Below, piece by piece: positions 50,252 through 59,782 of a stretch of 64,000 nucleotides of DNA. Numbering within the stretch: position 1 is the first letter of the stretch; the number at the start of each line of letters is the position of its first letter. The stretch is from the NCBI GenBank assembly GCA_035498035.1, contig DATKAN010000058.1:19323-83322 (forward strand). The letters run 5' to 3'. The stretch comes from Nitrospiria bacterium (GTDB lineage: Bacteria; Nitrospirota; Nitrospiria; JACQBZ01). Made by a program: the position numbers and the translations under genes. The notes under the pieces were generated by a model. It saw only the letters and a list, made by a program, of their open reading frames with translations. It did not search any database and was not told where the DNA came from.

Positions 50252-50474
50252 AGGGTGGGTTCAATAAGGGTTGAGGGTTATGAGGCGCCGTCGGGCGCTG
50301 GGCCCCGTCGGCGACTCGGCTTGCGTTTGTGTACACGGCTTGGCGAAGGACCCGGCCCGTCAGGGTCAATTTTCCGCAGAGCTCCTTCGGAAAATTGAGC
50401 GGCCGAGCCTTAGCCGGGTCAAACAAAAGCCGCCGGAGCCGCAAGGCTCAGAGTCCGACGGCTAACTCCCCCGG
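50252..50474 (-). other. Structured spacer between dapF and the UPF0182 gene
   Basis: Holds nested inverted repeats: GACCCGGC (50349-50356) with GCCGGGTC (50413-50420) enclosing TCAATTTTCCG (50366-50376) and CGGAAAATTGA (50388-50398), and a separate stem AGCCGCCGGA/TCCGACGGCT nearer dapF. No U-run on the minus strand. Could be a repeat element or a leader structure for UPF0182. Confidence 0.6.
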
Positions 50475-51317
50475 TTAGAACAGGGTTTCGTCGCCCATCT
50501 CGCCGGTATAGACCACGCGGGCATCTCCTTCCAGGAAGACGTCGGAGAACTGGCGTCCGTCCCACCGGTAGTAAACCCGGAGGACCATTCCGCTCTGCTG
50601 GCGGAGGGTCATCGGGGAGGCGCCTTGGCCCAGCGCTCCGGCGATCAGGGCCGTCGCCACCGCGCCGGTGCCGCAGGCCAGCGTTTCGTCCTCGACGCCC
50701 CGCTCGTAGGTCCGCATCCGGACGAGGCGGGGGCTTTGGATCGTCGCGAAGTTGACGTTGGTCCCGGCCGGCTGAAACAGTTCATGGTGGCGGATCGCCC
50801 TTCCCAGCGGAACCACCTCCGCCGCGGCCGGGTCGTCCACGAACAGAACGGTATGGGGGACGCCGGTGTTGAGGAAGTGGCCGACGTAGGTCTGGTCACG
50901 GACCGGGATCTTGACGTCCAATTGAAGCGATTGCGGCGTCGGCATCTGGATCTTGACGTTCGTCCCCCGGATCTCGGCCCGGATCGGTCCGGCCAGCGTC
51001 TCGAAGACCATTTTGGACGGGGCGATCTTTCGGAGATAGGCGAACCGCGCGGCGCAGCGCCCGCCGTTTCCGGAGAGCTCGGCCTCCGTCCCGTCGGCGT
51101 TGAACAGGCGCCAGCGGAACCGGGCCTCCCGGGGACGCGCGGGGCGTTCGATCAGGATCAGGCCGTCGCCGCCGACCGAAAGGCGGTGCGTGCAGACCGT
51201 CGCGGCGAAGCGGTTGAGCCGCCGGCCCTTGAAGGCGCTCAGGGCGCCGCGGCGGTTGTCGATCAGGATAAAATCGTTTCCGCTGCCGCTCATTTTCCAG
51301 AATGGGATTTTTTTCAT
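50475..51317 (-). CDS. dapF: Diaminopimelate epimerase DapF
   Basis: Converts LL- to meso-diaminopimelate, giving the direct lysine precursor and the peptidoglycan cross-linking residue. The two catalytic Cys are visible: GNGGRCAARF and ETLACGTGAVATAL. The N-terminus FWKMSGSGNDFILIDNR is canonical. 280 residues from ATG 51317; the open frame upstream runs through the 99-bp repeat and is not part of the protein. It lies downstream of lysA in the same direction. Confidence 0.96.
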   Translation of the reverse strand: MKKIPFWKMSGSGNDFILIDNRRGALSAFKGRRLNRFAATVCTHRLSVGGDGLILIERPARPREARFRWRLFNADGTEAELSGNGGRCAARFAYLRKIAPSKMVFETLAGPIRAEIRGTNVKIQMPTPQSLQLDVKIPVRDQTYVGHFLNTGVPHTVLFVDDPAAAEVVPLGRAIRHHELFQPAGTNVNFATIQSPRLVRMRTYERGVEDETLACGTGAVATALIAGALGQGASPMTLRQQSGMVLRVYYRWDGRQFSDVFLEGDARVVYTGEMGDETLF

Positions 51318-51332
51318 TGAATGGTCCTTCCG

Positions 51333-51431
51333 GCGGGTCCTGTCCTTCGGCAGCCCCGCCGTGCTCGCCACCCCGCCCGGTGTAGGGACCCCGGCTGCGC
51401 TCGGTGGGGCGCCCCGCCTCCGGCCACCCGC
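51333..51431 (-). mobile_element. 99-bp element with terminal inverted repeats, copy 2
   Basis: Reverse-oriented copy of 32994-33092: same length, same GCGGGT/ACCCGC ends, about 5 substitutions in 99 bases. It fills the lysA-dapF gap, ending 15 bases before the dapF start codon (in transcription order). A small palindrome CCGCATC-C-GATGCGG lies next to it toward lysA. Confidence 0.85.
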
Positions 51432-51459
51432 CGCATCCGATGCGGGATTCATTTCTGTA

Positions 51460-52716
51460 TTATTTCAAAAAATCCGGGATATGCTCGCCCTTGATCAGAT
51501 CCGCGTAGGTCTCGCGTTCCCGCACGACGTCGAAGCGATCGCCGTGGACCAGGATCTCCGGCGTCCGGGGACGGGCGTTGTAGTTCGAGGCCATCGCGAA
51601 CCCGTACGCGCCCGCGCTCATGACGGCCAGGTATTCCTCCGGGAGGCATTCCTCCATTTCACGGTCCTTCGCCAGGAAATCGGCCGACTCGCAGATCGGT
51701 CCCACCACGTCGGCCGCGATGGTCTTCCGTCCGCGGCGGATCAAGGGCTGGATCAGATGAAACGCCCCGTAGAGGCTCGGACGGATGAGATCGTTCATGG
51801 CGGCGTCCACGATCACGAATTTTTTGGCTTCCCCTTCCTTGGTGTAGAGCACCTTCGTGACGAGAATGCCGGCGTTTCCGACGAGCGCCCGGCCCGGCTC
51901 CATGATCAGGACGCATTTGAGGTCCTTCACGAGCGGCCCGATGGCCGTCGCCAGTTCCTTGGGGAGGGGAGGGGTCTCGTCTTCGTAGGTGATGCCCAAT
52001 CCTCCGCCGATGTTGACGTACTGAACGTCGATCCCGAGTTTTTTGAGTTCCTCAACCAGGCCCAGCAGCCGTCGAAGCGCGTCGACGTAAGGGGCGGTCT
52101 CGGTCAGTTGGGACCCGATGTGTTGATGGATGCCGGCGACCTCGACATGTTTCAGGGACGCGGCCAGCTTGTATTCCTCCAGGGCCTTGTCGATGCCGAT
52201 CCCGAATTTGTGTTTTTTCATCCCGGTCGAGATGTACGGATGGGTTTTCGGGTCCACGTTGGGGTTGACCCGCAGCGCCACACGGGCCTTCTTCCCCATC
52301 GACCCCGCCACCTCGTCGATCTTGCGGAGCTCCTGGGAGGATTCGACGTTGAACATGAGGATGTTCGATTCGAGGGCGTAGCGGATCTCCTCGGCCGTTT
52401 TTCCGACACCGGCGAAATTGATCTTCCGGGGGTCCACCCCGGCCTGCAGGGCCCGGAACAGTTCCCCGGCCGAGACGATATCCGCCCCGCCGCCCTCCCG
52501 GGCGAACAGCCGCAGGATCGCCAGGTTGGAATTGGCCTTCATGGCGAAGGTGATGATGTGCGGGATCGAGGCGAAGGCGGAGTCGTAGGCCCGGTAATGG
52601 TTCAGGAGGGTCTTGGCGCTGTAAAGGTAGAACGGCGTGCCGACTTCCTGGGCGATGGTCTTGACGGGGACGTCCTCGCAGTAAAGCTCGTTTTGGCGAT
52701 AATGGAACTCATGCAT
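51460..52716 (-). CDS. lysA: Diaminopimelate decarboxylase LysA
   Basis: PLP enzyme that decarboxylates meso-diaminopimelate to lysine. The PLP Lys is in ITFAMKANSNLAIL; further fold-III signatures are GGGADIVSAGELFRAL, INFAGVGKTAEEI, KFGIGI, QHIGSQLTE, YVNIGGGLGITYEDE, MEPGRALVGNAG and GPICESADFLAKDRE. 418 residues. The start codon overlaps the end of the radical SAM gene by 8 bases, implying coupled translation. Followed by a 142-base gap containing the 99-bp element, then dapF. Confidence 0.97.
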   Translation of the reverse strand: MHEFHYRQNELYCEDVPVKTIAQEVGTPFYLYSAKTLLNHYRAYDSAFASIPHIITFAMKANSNLAILRLFAREGGGADIVSAGELFRALQAGVDPRKINFAGVGKTAEEIRYALESNILMFNVESSQELRKIDEVAGSMGKKARVALRVNPNVDPKTHPYISTGMKKHKFGIGIDKALEEYKLAASLKHVEVAGIHQHIGSQLTETAPYVDALRRLLGLVEELKKLGIDVQYVNIGGGLGITYEDETPPLPKELATAIGPLVKDLKCVLIMEPGRALVGNAGILVTKVLYTKEGEAKKFVIVDAAMNDLIRPSLYGAFHLIQPLIRRGRKTIAADVVGPICESADFLAKDREMEECLPEEYLAVMSAGAYGFAMASNYNARPRTPEILVHGDRFDVVRERETYADLIKGEHIPDFLK

Positions 52717-54643
52717 AGTTGGGTTTCGACAGATCCTCCTTCGAAATCTCCCGTCCCCTCAACGCAATATGATCCACCGTCTCCCTGAAGGAGTTTTTCA
52801 AATTCATCACCTTGACCCGCACCTTGGGGGCCAGATGCTTGAGCGGCCGCCAGTCCAGCAGAGCCGAGATCGCTTCGGGCGCGGCGTATTTTAAGTGTTC
52901 AAAGTTAATCACGATGTCCATCTTGGCCTTGTTCGCCGCCTTCAGGATCCGTTTCTTCACCTCGGCGACGTTGAAGCGGTCCAGCGTGCCTTCCAGCTCG
53001 ATCATCAGGGTGGTCAATCCCTCGTGCTTTTTCACCTTCATCTTGAGATAACGATCGATCTGGGTCGTCGCTTCCTTGACCGAGGTCTTCACCGCGCTCA
53101 AGGCGTTGGGAATCAGGTTCCCCGTGTCGATCGAGGGGAGCTCCACATGGAGTTTCTTCAAGGTCTTGGCCAGGGGAGACAAGTGGCCCGCGGGACAGGT
53201 CCGTCGGATGAGCTGCCGGAACCGCCAGTTCATGACCCAGCGCGCGAGGAACCGCTGGTTTGTGGCGGACATCCGGGTGGAGATCGAGGGGATCGAAAAG
53301 AACTGGCGGTTGGCCCAGAAAAAGCCCTCCTGCAAAACTTCGGGCGTCATCCGTTTCGGGTGATAAACGACATGCTTGCCGTCGTATTTGGACCAGTCCC
53401 AGTCGAAGATGCGGCCCTCGGCCTTCAGCCGCTCGAACAGCGCCGTCCCGGGCAGCGGGGTCGAGATATTGATGTAGGCCAGCTCCACGCGGCACTTGAT
53501 CAGGAACTCGATCGTGTTCTCGAAGACCGACTCGTCGTCCGCGTCCGATCCGAAGATGATCCCGGGGTTGACCATGATGCCGTGATCATGGAAACACCGG
53601 ATCTGGTCCTCGTAGCGTTTGTCCTGATTGAACCCCTTGTTCATCTCGGTCAGGACGTCCTGATTGATCGACTCCAGCCCGACGAACATCGAGACGCAGC
53701 CGCTCTCGGCCGCCAGCTTCACCATGTCCGGATCGTTCCCCAGGAACAGCGTGCACTGGGCCCCCCATTTGATGTTCAGCTCCTTCAAGGCGGTCCAGAG
53801 CTTTTTGCAGTAGTCGCGGTTCGAGTTGTGGAGGTCGTCCACGAAGGCGAAGATCGTCCCGTCCTCGATCCCGGTTAAGATCCGCAGGCCGGTTCCGATC
53901 CGGTGCCAGACGGGTCCCCGGATCATTTTCTCCACGAGCTGGTTCCGTCGCCATTCCTTGATATGCTGGATTTCGGCGATGATGTCGTCGATCGACCGGC
54001 GGCGGGAGCTCTTACCGTTGAAGGGGGAGACGCTGCAGAACTCGCAGTCAAAATGGCAGCCGCGCGTCGTCTGGAGGCACTGATTCGTCATGTAGCAGCC
54101 GCTCGGAAGGAGATCGATCCGGGGATGGACGTAGTTCTCCATCGTCGGATAAGGTCCCATTTCATAAAACGGCTGAAGGGCGCCGCGCTCGAAATCCGCG
54201 ACGACGTTGTGCCAGATCTCGTCGGCCTCGAACTTCACGACCGCATCCGCGTGAAGCTTCGCCTCTTCGGGCAGGTAGGTGGCATGGGTTCCGCCCAGGC
54301 AGACCTTGACGCCCCGCGCCCGGAACTGGTCCGCGATCTCGTAGGCCCGTTGGGTATAGCAGGTCATCTGCGTCGAAAGGCCCACAAAGAGGTTCTCGGC
54401 CCCCCGCTCCCGGATCACGGCGTCGATCAGATCCTTCCGGACGATCGTTCGGCTCTCGTCCACGATTCGGACGTCCCAGGTTTTGGGGGTCCGTGACGCG
54501 ATGACGGGCAGCGACAGTTTCGGGAACCAGATCGCCTGCATTTCGGAGGGGTTGATCCGGTAGGGATTATCCTCCGGATAAGGATCGATCAGGAGCAACA
54601 GCTTTTTGGCCTTCTTGGCCGATTCCAATTGGATCAGTGCCAT
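52709..54643 (-). CDS. B12-binding radical SAM protein with C-terminal STAS-like domain
   Basis: 644 residues. N-terminal cobalamin-type Rossmann domain (about 15-165; LFVGLSTQMTCYTQRAYEIAD, VKVCLGGTHATYLPEEA). Radical SAM core with the [4Fe-4S] motif TTRGCHFDCEFCSVSPF and AFVDDLHNSNRDYC, FVGLESINQDVLTEMNKGFN, GIIFGSDADDESVFENT. The last ~100 residues (LTTLMIELEGTLDRFNVAEV ... DIVINFEHLKYAAPEAISAL) look like a STAS/anti-sigma-antagonist fold, an unusual attachment. The substrate is unknown. It sits between lptM and lysA and overlaps lysA by 8 bases. Confidence 0.85.
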   Translation of the reverse strand: MALIQLESAKKAKKLLLLIDPYPEDNPYRINPSEMQAIWFPKLSLPVIASRTPKTWDVRIVDESRTIVRKDLIDAVIRERGAENLFVGLSTQMTCYTQRAYEIADQFRARGVKVCLGGTHATYLPEEAKLHADAVVKFEADEIWHNVVADFERGALQPFYEMGPYPTMENYVHPRIDLLPSGCYMTNQCLQTTRGCHFDCEFCSVSPFNGKSSRRRSIDDIIAEIQHIKEWRRNQLVEKMIRGPVWHRIGTGLRILTGIEDGTIFAFVDDLHNSNRDYCKKLWTALKELNIKWGAQCTLFLGNDPDMVKLAAESGCVSMFVGLESINQDVLTEMNKGFNQDKRYEDQIRCFHDHGIMVNPGIIFGSDADDESVFENTIEFLIKCRVELAYINISTPLPGTALFERLKAEGRIFDWDWSKYDGKHVVYHPKRMTPEVLQEGFFWANRQFFSIPSISTRMSATNQRFLARWVMNWRFRQLIRRTCPAGHLSPLAKTLKKLHVELPSIDTGNLIPNALSAVKTSVKEATTQIDRYLKMKVKKHEGLTTLMIELEGTLDRFNVAEVKKRILKAANKAKMDIVINFEHLKYAAPEAISALLDWRPLKHLAPKVRVKVMNLKNSFRETVDHIALRGREISKEDLSKPNYA

Positions 54644-54665
54644 GATGAATTACCTCAATAATTAT

Positions 54666-54887
54666 TTAACGCGAATCATTGGAATTTTCTTGCGACCTTT
54701 CTTGCGACCCCGGTTGCGGGCCCGGGGCTGACGGTTCGTTGCCTTGCGGTTGAGAACGCTCCTTTGAAAGGACGTCCTCCGGAGCGATAAGAGCCCCCTT
54801 TTTACCACATCCGGCGGGAAAAAACAAGAATAAAATAAACAGGATGATCGGGCAGACGGCCAGTCTTCGGACGCAGGGCATCGGCAT
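54666..54887 (-). CDS. lptM: LptM-like small lipoprotein
   Basis: 73 residues with signal peptide and lipobox ending in FFPAGC, followed by GKKGALIAPED. The CGxKGxL motif right after the lipid-anchored Cys is the mark of LptM (YifL) family proteins, which help the LptDE lipopolysaccharide translocon mature in E. coli and typically lie next to lysA-dapF. The rest is Pro/Ser/Glu-rich and disordered. Its start abuts the argH stop codon with no gap. Confidence 0.75.
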   Translation of the reverse strand: MPMPCVRRLAVCPIILFILFLFFPAGCGKKGALIAPEDVLSKERSQPQGNEPSAPGPQPGSQERSQENSNDSR

Positions 54888-56273
54888 TTATTTCTCCTCG
54901 ATCCGGCGGATCCGTTCCAGAATTCGATTCCGGGCGGTCGCCCCCGTTTGCTGCTTTCGTTCCACGGACGCCTCCAGATCGAGAAAACCGATGACGTCTT
55001 TTTGAAAATGGTCCGAGAATTTTTGGAGTTCCTTTATGGAAAGCTGCCTGAAATCCCGCCCTTGATCCAGGCAGTAGCGGACGATCCGGCCGACGACTTC
55101 ATGCGCCTGCCGGAACGGCAGGCCCTTTTCGACCAGGTAGTCGGCCGCCTCGGTGGCGAGCAGGAAGCCGTTTTCGGCGGCCTTGGCGGCGGCCTCCCGC
55201 CGCAGCGTGATTCCCGGGATCATCTCGGTCAGGACCGACAGGCTGGTTTTCACGGTATCGACCGAATCGAACACCGCCTCTTTATCCTCCTGAAGATCCC
55301 GGTTGTAGGCCAGCGGAAGACCCTTCATCACCGTCAGCAGGGCCATCAGATGGCCGTAGACGCGGCCGGTCTTGGCCCGGATCAGCTCGGGGACGTCGGG
55401 ATTTTTTTTCTGAGGCATGAGGCTGCTTCCGGTGCAGAAGGCGTCGGGCAGTTCCAGATAGCCGAATTCATCCGTGGACCACAGCACCAGCTCTTCGCAG
55501 AACCGGGACAGATGCATCATGAGGATGCCCGCGGCGGCCAGAAACTCGATCGCCCCGTCCCGGTCGCTCACCGCGTCCAGGCTGTTTTCCGTGACGGCGG
55601 GAAAGCCCAGGTCCTCGGCCAATTCCTCCCGGTTGATCGGGTAGTTCGTTCCGGCCAAGGCCCCGGAGCCGAGGGGCATGACGTTGACCCGTTGAAAGCC
55701 GTCCAGGAAGCGCTGCCGGTCCCGCTCCAACATTTCGTAGTAGGCCAGCAGGTAATGGGCGTAGCGGATCGGCTGGGCCTTCTGAAGATGGGTATAGCCG
55801 GGAAGGATGACGTCGACATGGCTCTTGGCCTTGGCCACCAGGCCGTCCTGCAGGTCCTTGACGGCCTCGATGATGTGTTTCATCTCGTCCCGCAGGTAGA
55901 GACGCAGGTCCAGCGCCACCTGATCGTTCCGGCTGCGGCCGGTATGGAGCTTGCCTCCCAGTTCGCCGATCCTCTCGGTCAGCAGCCGTTCCACCGCCAT
56001 ATGGATGTCTTCATCCTGTTCTTCAAAAACCGCCCGGCCCTCCTCGATCGTGATCCGGACGGCCTTCAGCCCCTCGGTGATCCGGTCTGCCTCGTCCTGG
56101 GTCAGGACCTTGGCCCGGGACAAGGCGCGGGCCCAGGCGATGCTCCCGGCGATGTCCTGCGGGTAAAGCCGTCGATCGAAGGGGAGGGAGGCCGTGAAGG
56201 CCTCGACGCGCCGGTGGGTCTCGGCCGTAAATCGTCCCGACCACATTTTTTTATTTTTGGAATTTTTTTTCAT
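54888..56273 (-). CDS. argH: Argininosuccinate lyase ArgH
   Basis: Last step of arginine synthesis: splits argininosuccinate to arginine and fumarate. Signatures: MWSGRF at the start, EDIHMAVERLL, KLHTGRSRNDQVALDLRLYLRD, PGYTHLQKAQPIRYAHYLLAYY and the mobile loop GSSLMPQKKNPDVPELIRAK. 461 residues from ATG 56273; a TTG four codons upstream is also in frame. It follows argG by 16 bases, with no clear ribosome site, so coupling to argG is possible. Confidence 0.97.
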   Translation of the reverse strand: MKKNSKNKKMWSGRFTAETHRRVEAFTASLPFDRRLYPQDIAGSIAWARALSRAKVLTQDEADRITEGLKAVRITIEEGRAVFEEQDEDIHMAVERLLTERIGELGGKLHTGRSRNDQVALDLRLYLRDEMKHIIEAVKDLQDGLVAKAKSHVDVILPGYTHLQKAQPIRYAHYLLAYYEMLERDRQRFLDGFQRVNVMPLGSGALAGTNYPINREELAEDLGFPAVTENSLDAVSDRDGAIEFLAAAGILMMHLSRFCEELVLWSTDEFGYLELPDAFCTGSSLMPQKKNPDVPELIRAKTGRVYGHLMALLTVMKGLPLAYNRDLQEDKEAVFDSVDTVKTSLSVLTEMIPGITLRREAAAKAAENGFLLATEAADYLVEKGLPFRQAHEVVGRIVRYCLDQGRDFRQLSIKELQKFSDHFQKDVIGFLDLEASVERKQQTGATARNRILERIRRIEEK

Positions 56274-56289
56274 GTTCGGTGCCAATGCG

Positions 56290-57492
<1,203 letters not shown>

Positions 57493-57537
57493 GGATGGCG
57501 TTCTTCCCGCTTTGCTCCCGTTAAAGATTTGTTCCGT

Positions 57538-58461
57538 TCAGACCAGCAACCATTCCAGGATAGCCTTCTGGATATGCAGCCGGTTTTCGGCCTGCTCCCA
57601 CACGATCGACTGCTTTCCGTCCATCACCTCGGCCGTGATCTCTTTCCCCCGGTGGGCCGGGAGGCAATGCATGACGACGGCCGAGGGCTTTGCGACCGAG
57701 AGCAGGGTGTCGTTGATCTGGTAGGGCCTGAACTTTTTCTGTCTCGACTTCGCCTCTTTCTCCTGCCCCATGCTGACCCAGACATCGGTGTAGAGAATAT
57801 CCGCATCCTGCGCGGCCTTTCGGGGTTCTTCCATCGTTTCGATCCGCGCCCCGGTTTGTCGGGCCGCAACGCGGGAGGCCTCCGCGATCCGCGGGTCGGG
57901 ACCGTAGCCTTTCGGGCAGGCCAGACGGATCTCGATCCCGGTCCGGGCCGCGCCCTCGATCAAGGAATGGGCCACGTTGTTTCCGTCACCGATATAGGCC
58001 AGCTTCAGGCCCTTGAACGCTCCGAATCGTTCGCGGATCGTCAGCAGGTCGCCCAAGGCCTGGCAGGGGTGGTGAAGATCCGTCAAGCCGTTGACGACCG
58101 GAATGGTCGCCGCGCCCGCCCAGGCCTCCAGTTGTTCGTGTCCGAAGGTCCGGATCACCAGGGCGTCCAGATAGCGGGAGAGGACCCGGGCGGTGTCCGC
58201 CACCGTCTCGCCGCGTTTGAGCTGAAGGTCGCCCGCCAAAAGGGTCAGGCCCGATCCCCCCAGCTGGTTCATGGCCGCTTCGAACGAGACGCGTGTCCGG
58301 GTGGAGGCCTTCTCGAACAACAACCCCAGCGTTTTTCCCGTCAACGGGCGCTGTACCCCGCCCGACCGGTGCTGCGCCTTCAAGCGGTCGGCCCGGTCGA
58401 GAAGTCCGATCAGCTCTCCGGGGCTGAGCTCGAGGAGGGTGAGCAGGTGCCGGACTTTCAT
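57538..58461 (-). CDS. argF: Ornithine carbamoyltransferase ArgF
   Basis: Makes citrulline from ornithine and carbamoyl phosphate. The carbamoyl-phosphate loop reads FEKASTRTRVSFEAAMNQLGG, with VVNGLTDLHHPCQALGDLLTI and the ornithine-site motif VMHCLPAHRGKEIT. 307 residues. Its start overlaps the argD stop by 4 bases. Confidence 0.97.
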   Translation of the reverse strand: MKVRHLLTLLELSPGELIGLLDRADRLKAQHRSGGVQRPLTGKTLGLLFEKASTRTRVSFEAAMNQLGGSGLTLLAGDLQLKRGETVADTARVLSRYLDALVIRTFGHEQLEAWAGAATIPVVNGLTDLHHPCQALGDLLTIRERFGAFKGLKLAYIGDGNNVAHSLIEGAARTGIEIRLACPKGYGPDPRIAEASRVAARQTGARIETMEEPRKAAQDADILYTDVWVSMGQEKEAKSRQKKFRPYQINDTLLSVAKPSAVVMHCLPAHRGKEITAEVMDGKQSIVWEQAENRLHIQKAILEWLLV

Positions 58462-59651
58462 GCCGTTCTCTTTTTGAAGATTCCGTCCAGCCGGTTGATC
58501 AGCAGGTCGATTTCTTCCTTCAGAATGATCAACGGAGGGACGAAGCGGAGCACGCGGTCCATCGTGCAGTTGATCAGGAGGCCCTCCTCCAGACAGTCCT
58601 GAACGATGGGTTTACCGTCGATCGCGAGCTCCATCCCGACCAGCAGCCCCAGGCCCCGGACGGAGACGACGCAGGGATGCCGCTGCTGGAGGCCTTTGAG
58701 CCGTTCGACGAAGTATTCGCCCATCCGACGGCAGTTATCCAGAATGAAGCCCTCCTCCAGCAGCACCTCGAGCGTCGCGATCGCCGCGGCGCAGACCAGC
58801 GGATTCCCGCCGAAGGTGGCGGCGTGAGAGCCGGGGGTGAAGGCCCGGGCCACGGAATCCTTGGCCAGCAGCGCGCCGATCGGCAGGCCGCTGCCCAAGC
58901 CCTTGGCCAGGGCCATGATGTCGGGTTCGATTCCGGAATGCTCGTAGCCGAACAGCCGTCCCGTACGCCCGATACCGGTTTGGACTTCGTCCAGGACCAA
59001 GAGGAGGCCTTTCTCGTCGCACAGTTTCCGAAGGCCGGGCAGGTAGTCGGGGTCCGGGATCCGGACGCCGCCTTCGCCCTGGGCCGGTTCCACCAGGATG
59101 GCGGCCGTCCGGTCGGAGATCGCATTCGAAACGGCCTTCAGATCGTTGTAGGGAACGTACCGAAAGCCCGGCACGAGCGGCTCGAACCCTTTATGGTATT
59201 TCGGCTGGGCCGTTGCCGTGACGGCGGCCAGCGTCCGGCCGTGAAAAGATTGCTCCATCGTGATAATTTCATACCGGTCCGGCCCGAACTTCTCGCGGGA
59301 AAATTTTCGAACAAGTTTGATGGCGGCCTCGATGGCCTCCGTTCCGCTGTTGCAGAAAAAGACCTTGTCGGCGAAGGAATGCTCGACCAGGAGCCGGGCC
59401 AGCTTGACCTGGGGCTCGGTATAGTAGAGGTTCGAGACATGCACCAGGCGCTGCGCCTGTTTCTGGAAAGCCACCGTGACGTTGGGATGGCAATGGCCCA
59501 GGTTGTTGACCGCGACGCCGCCGACAAAGTCGAGATACTCCTTGCCGTTGGGGTCGTACACCCGCGTGCCACGGCCTTTATGGATGATCAGGGGCTGACG
59601 CGTGTAGGTGTTCATCAAATATTGTTGCGCTTCATCGATCAGATGATCCAT
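58458..59651 (-). CDS. argD: Acetylornithine aminotransferase ArgD
   Basis: PLP class-III aminotransferase of arginine synthesis, often also used for N-succinyl-diaminopimelate in the lysine pathway, fitting its company here. Signatures: FVGGVAVNNLGHCHPNV, FFCNSGTEAIEAAIKLVRKF, VLDEVQTGIGRTGRLFGYEHSGIEPDIMALAKGLGSGLPIGALL with the PLP Lys, and HAATFGGNPLVCAAAIATLEVL. 397 residues. First gene of argDFGH; its promoter is probably at 59752-59781. Confidence 0.96.
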   Translation of the reverse strand: MDHLIDEAQQYLMNTYTRQPLIIHKGRGTRVYDPNGKEYLDFVGGVAVNNLGHCHPNVTVAFQKQAQRLVHVSNLYYTEPQVKLARLLVEHSFADKVFFCNSGTEAIEAAIKLVRKFSREKFGPDRYEIITMEQSFHGRTLAAVTATAQPKYHKGFEPLVPGFRYVPYNDLKAVSNAISDRTAAILVEPAQGEGGVRIPDPDYLPGLRKLCDEKGLLLVLDEVQTGIGRTGRLFGYEHSGIEPDIMALAKGLGSGLPIGALLAKDSVARAFTPGSHAATFGGNPLVCAAAIATLEVLLEEGFILDNCRRMGEYFVERLKGLQQRHPCVVSVRGLGLLVGMELAIDGKPIVQDCLEEGLLINCTMDRVLRFVPPLIILKEEIDLLINRLDGIFKKRTA

Positions 59652-59751
59652 GATTCATTTAACCTTGCTTCGCAAAGTGAGGGGTTAGCCTGCGACTTAG
59701 TGCTATCCGGTATCCGACTGAAACGTCGGGAGTTTCCGATTTGAAGTGTTT

Positions 59752-59781
59752 ATTTTAAACAAAAGGGGCTTAGAATTGCAA
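59752..59781 (-). promoter_or_regulatory. Candidate promoter of the argDFGH-lysA run
   Basis: On the minus strand TTGCAA (59781-59776), 18 bases, TAAAAT (59757-59752). Lies in the 131-base gap between pyrE and argD, about 100 bases before argD. Weaker than the others in the window. Confidence 0.4.
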
Positions 59782-59782
59782 C

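Noticed and set aside
48281..50398. A 705-codon plus-strand frame opposite the UPF0182 gene
   Set aside because: Antisense of a conserved family gene; sequence is rich in D/R/V/Q typical of GC-driven shadow frames.
51318..51452. N-terminal extension of DapF
   Set aside because: The extra 45 codons are translation of the 99-bp repeat; conserved DapF starts at ATG 51317.
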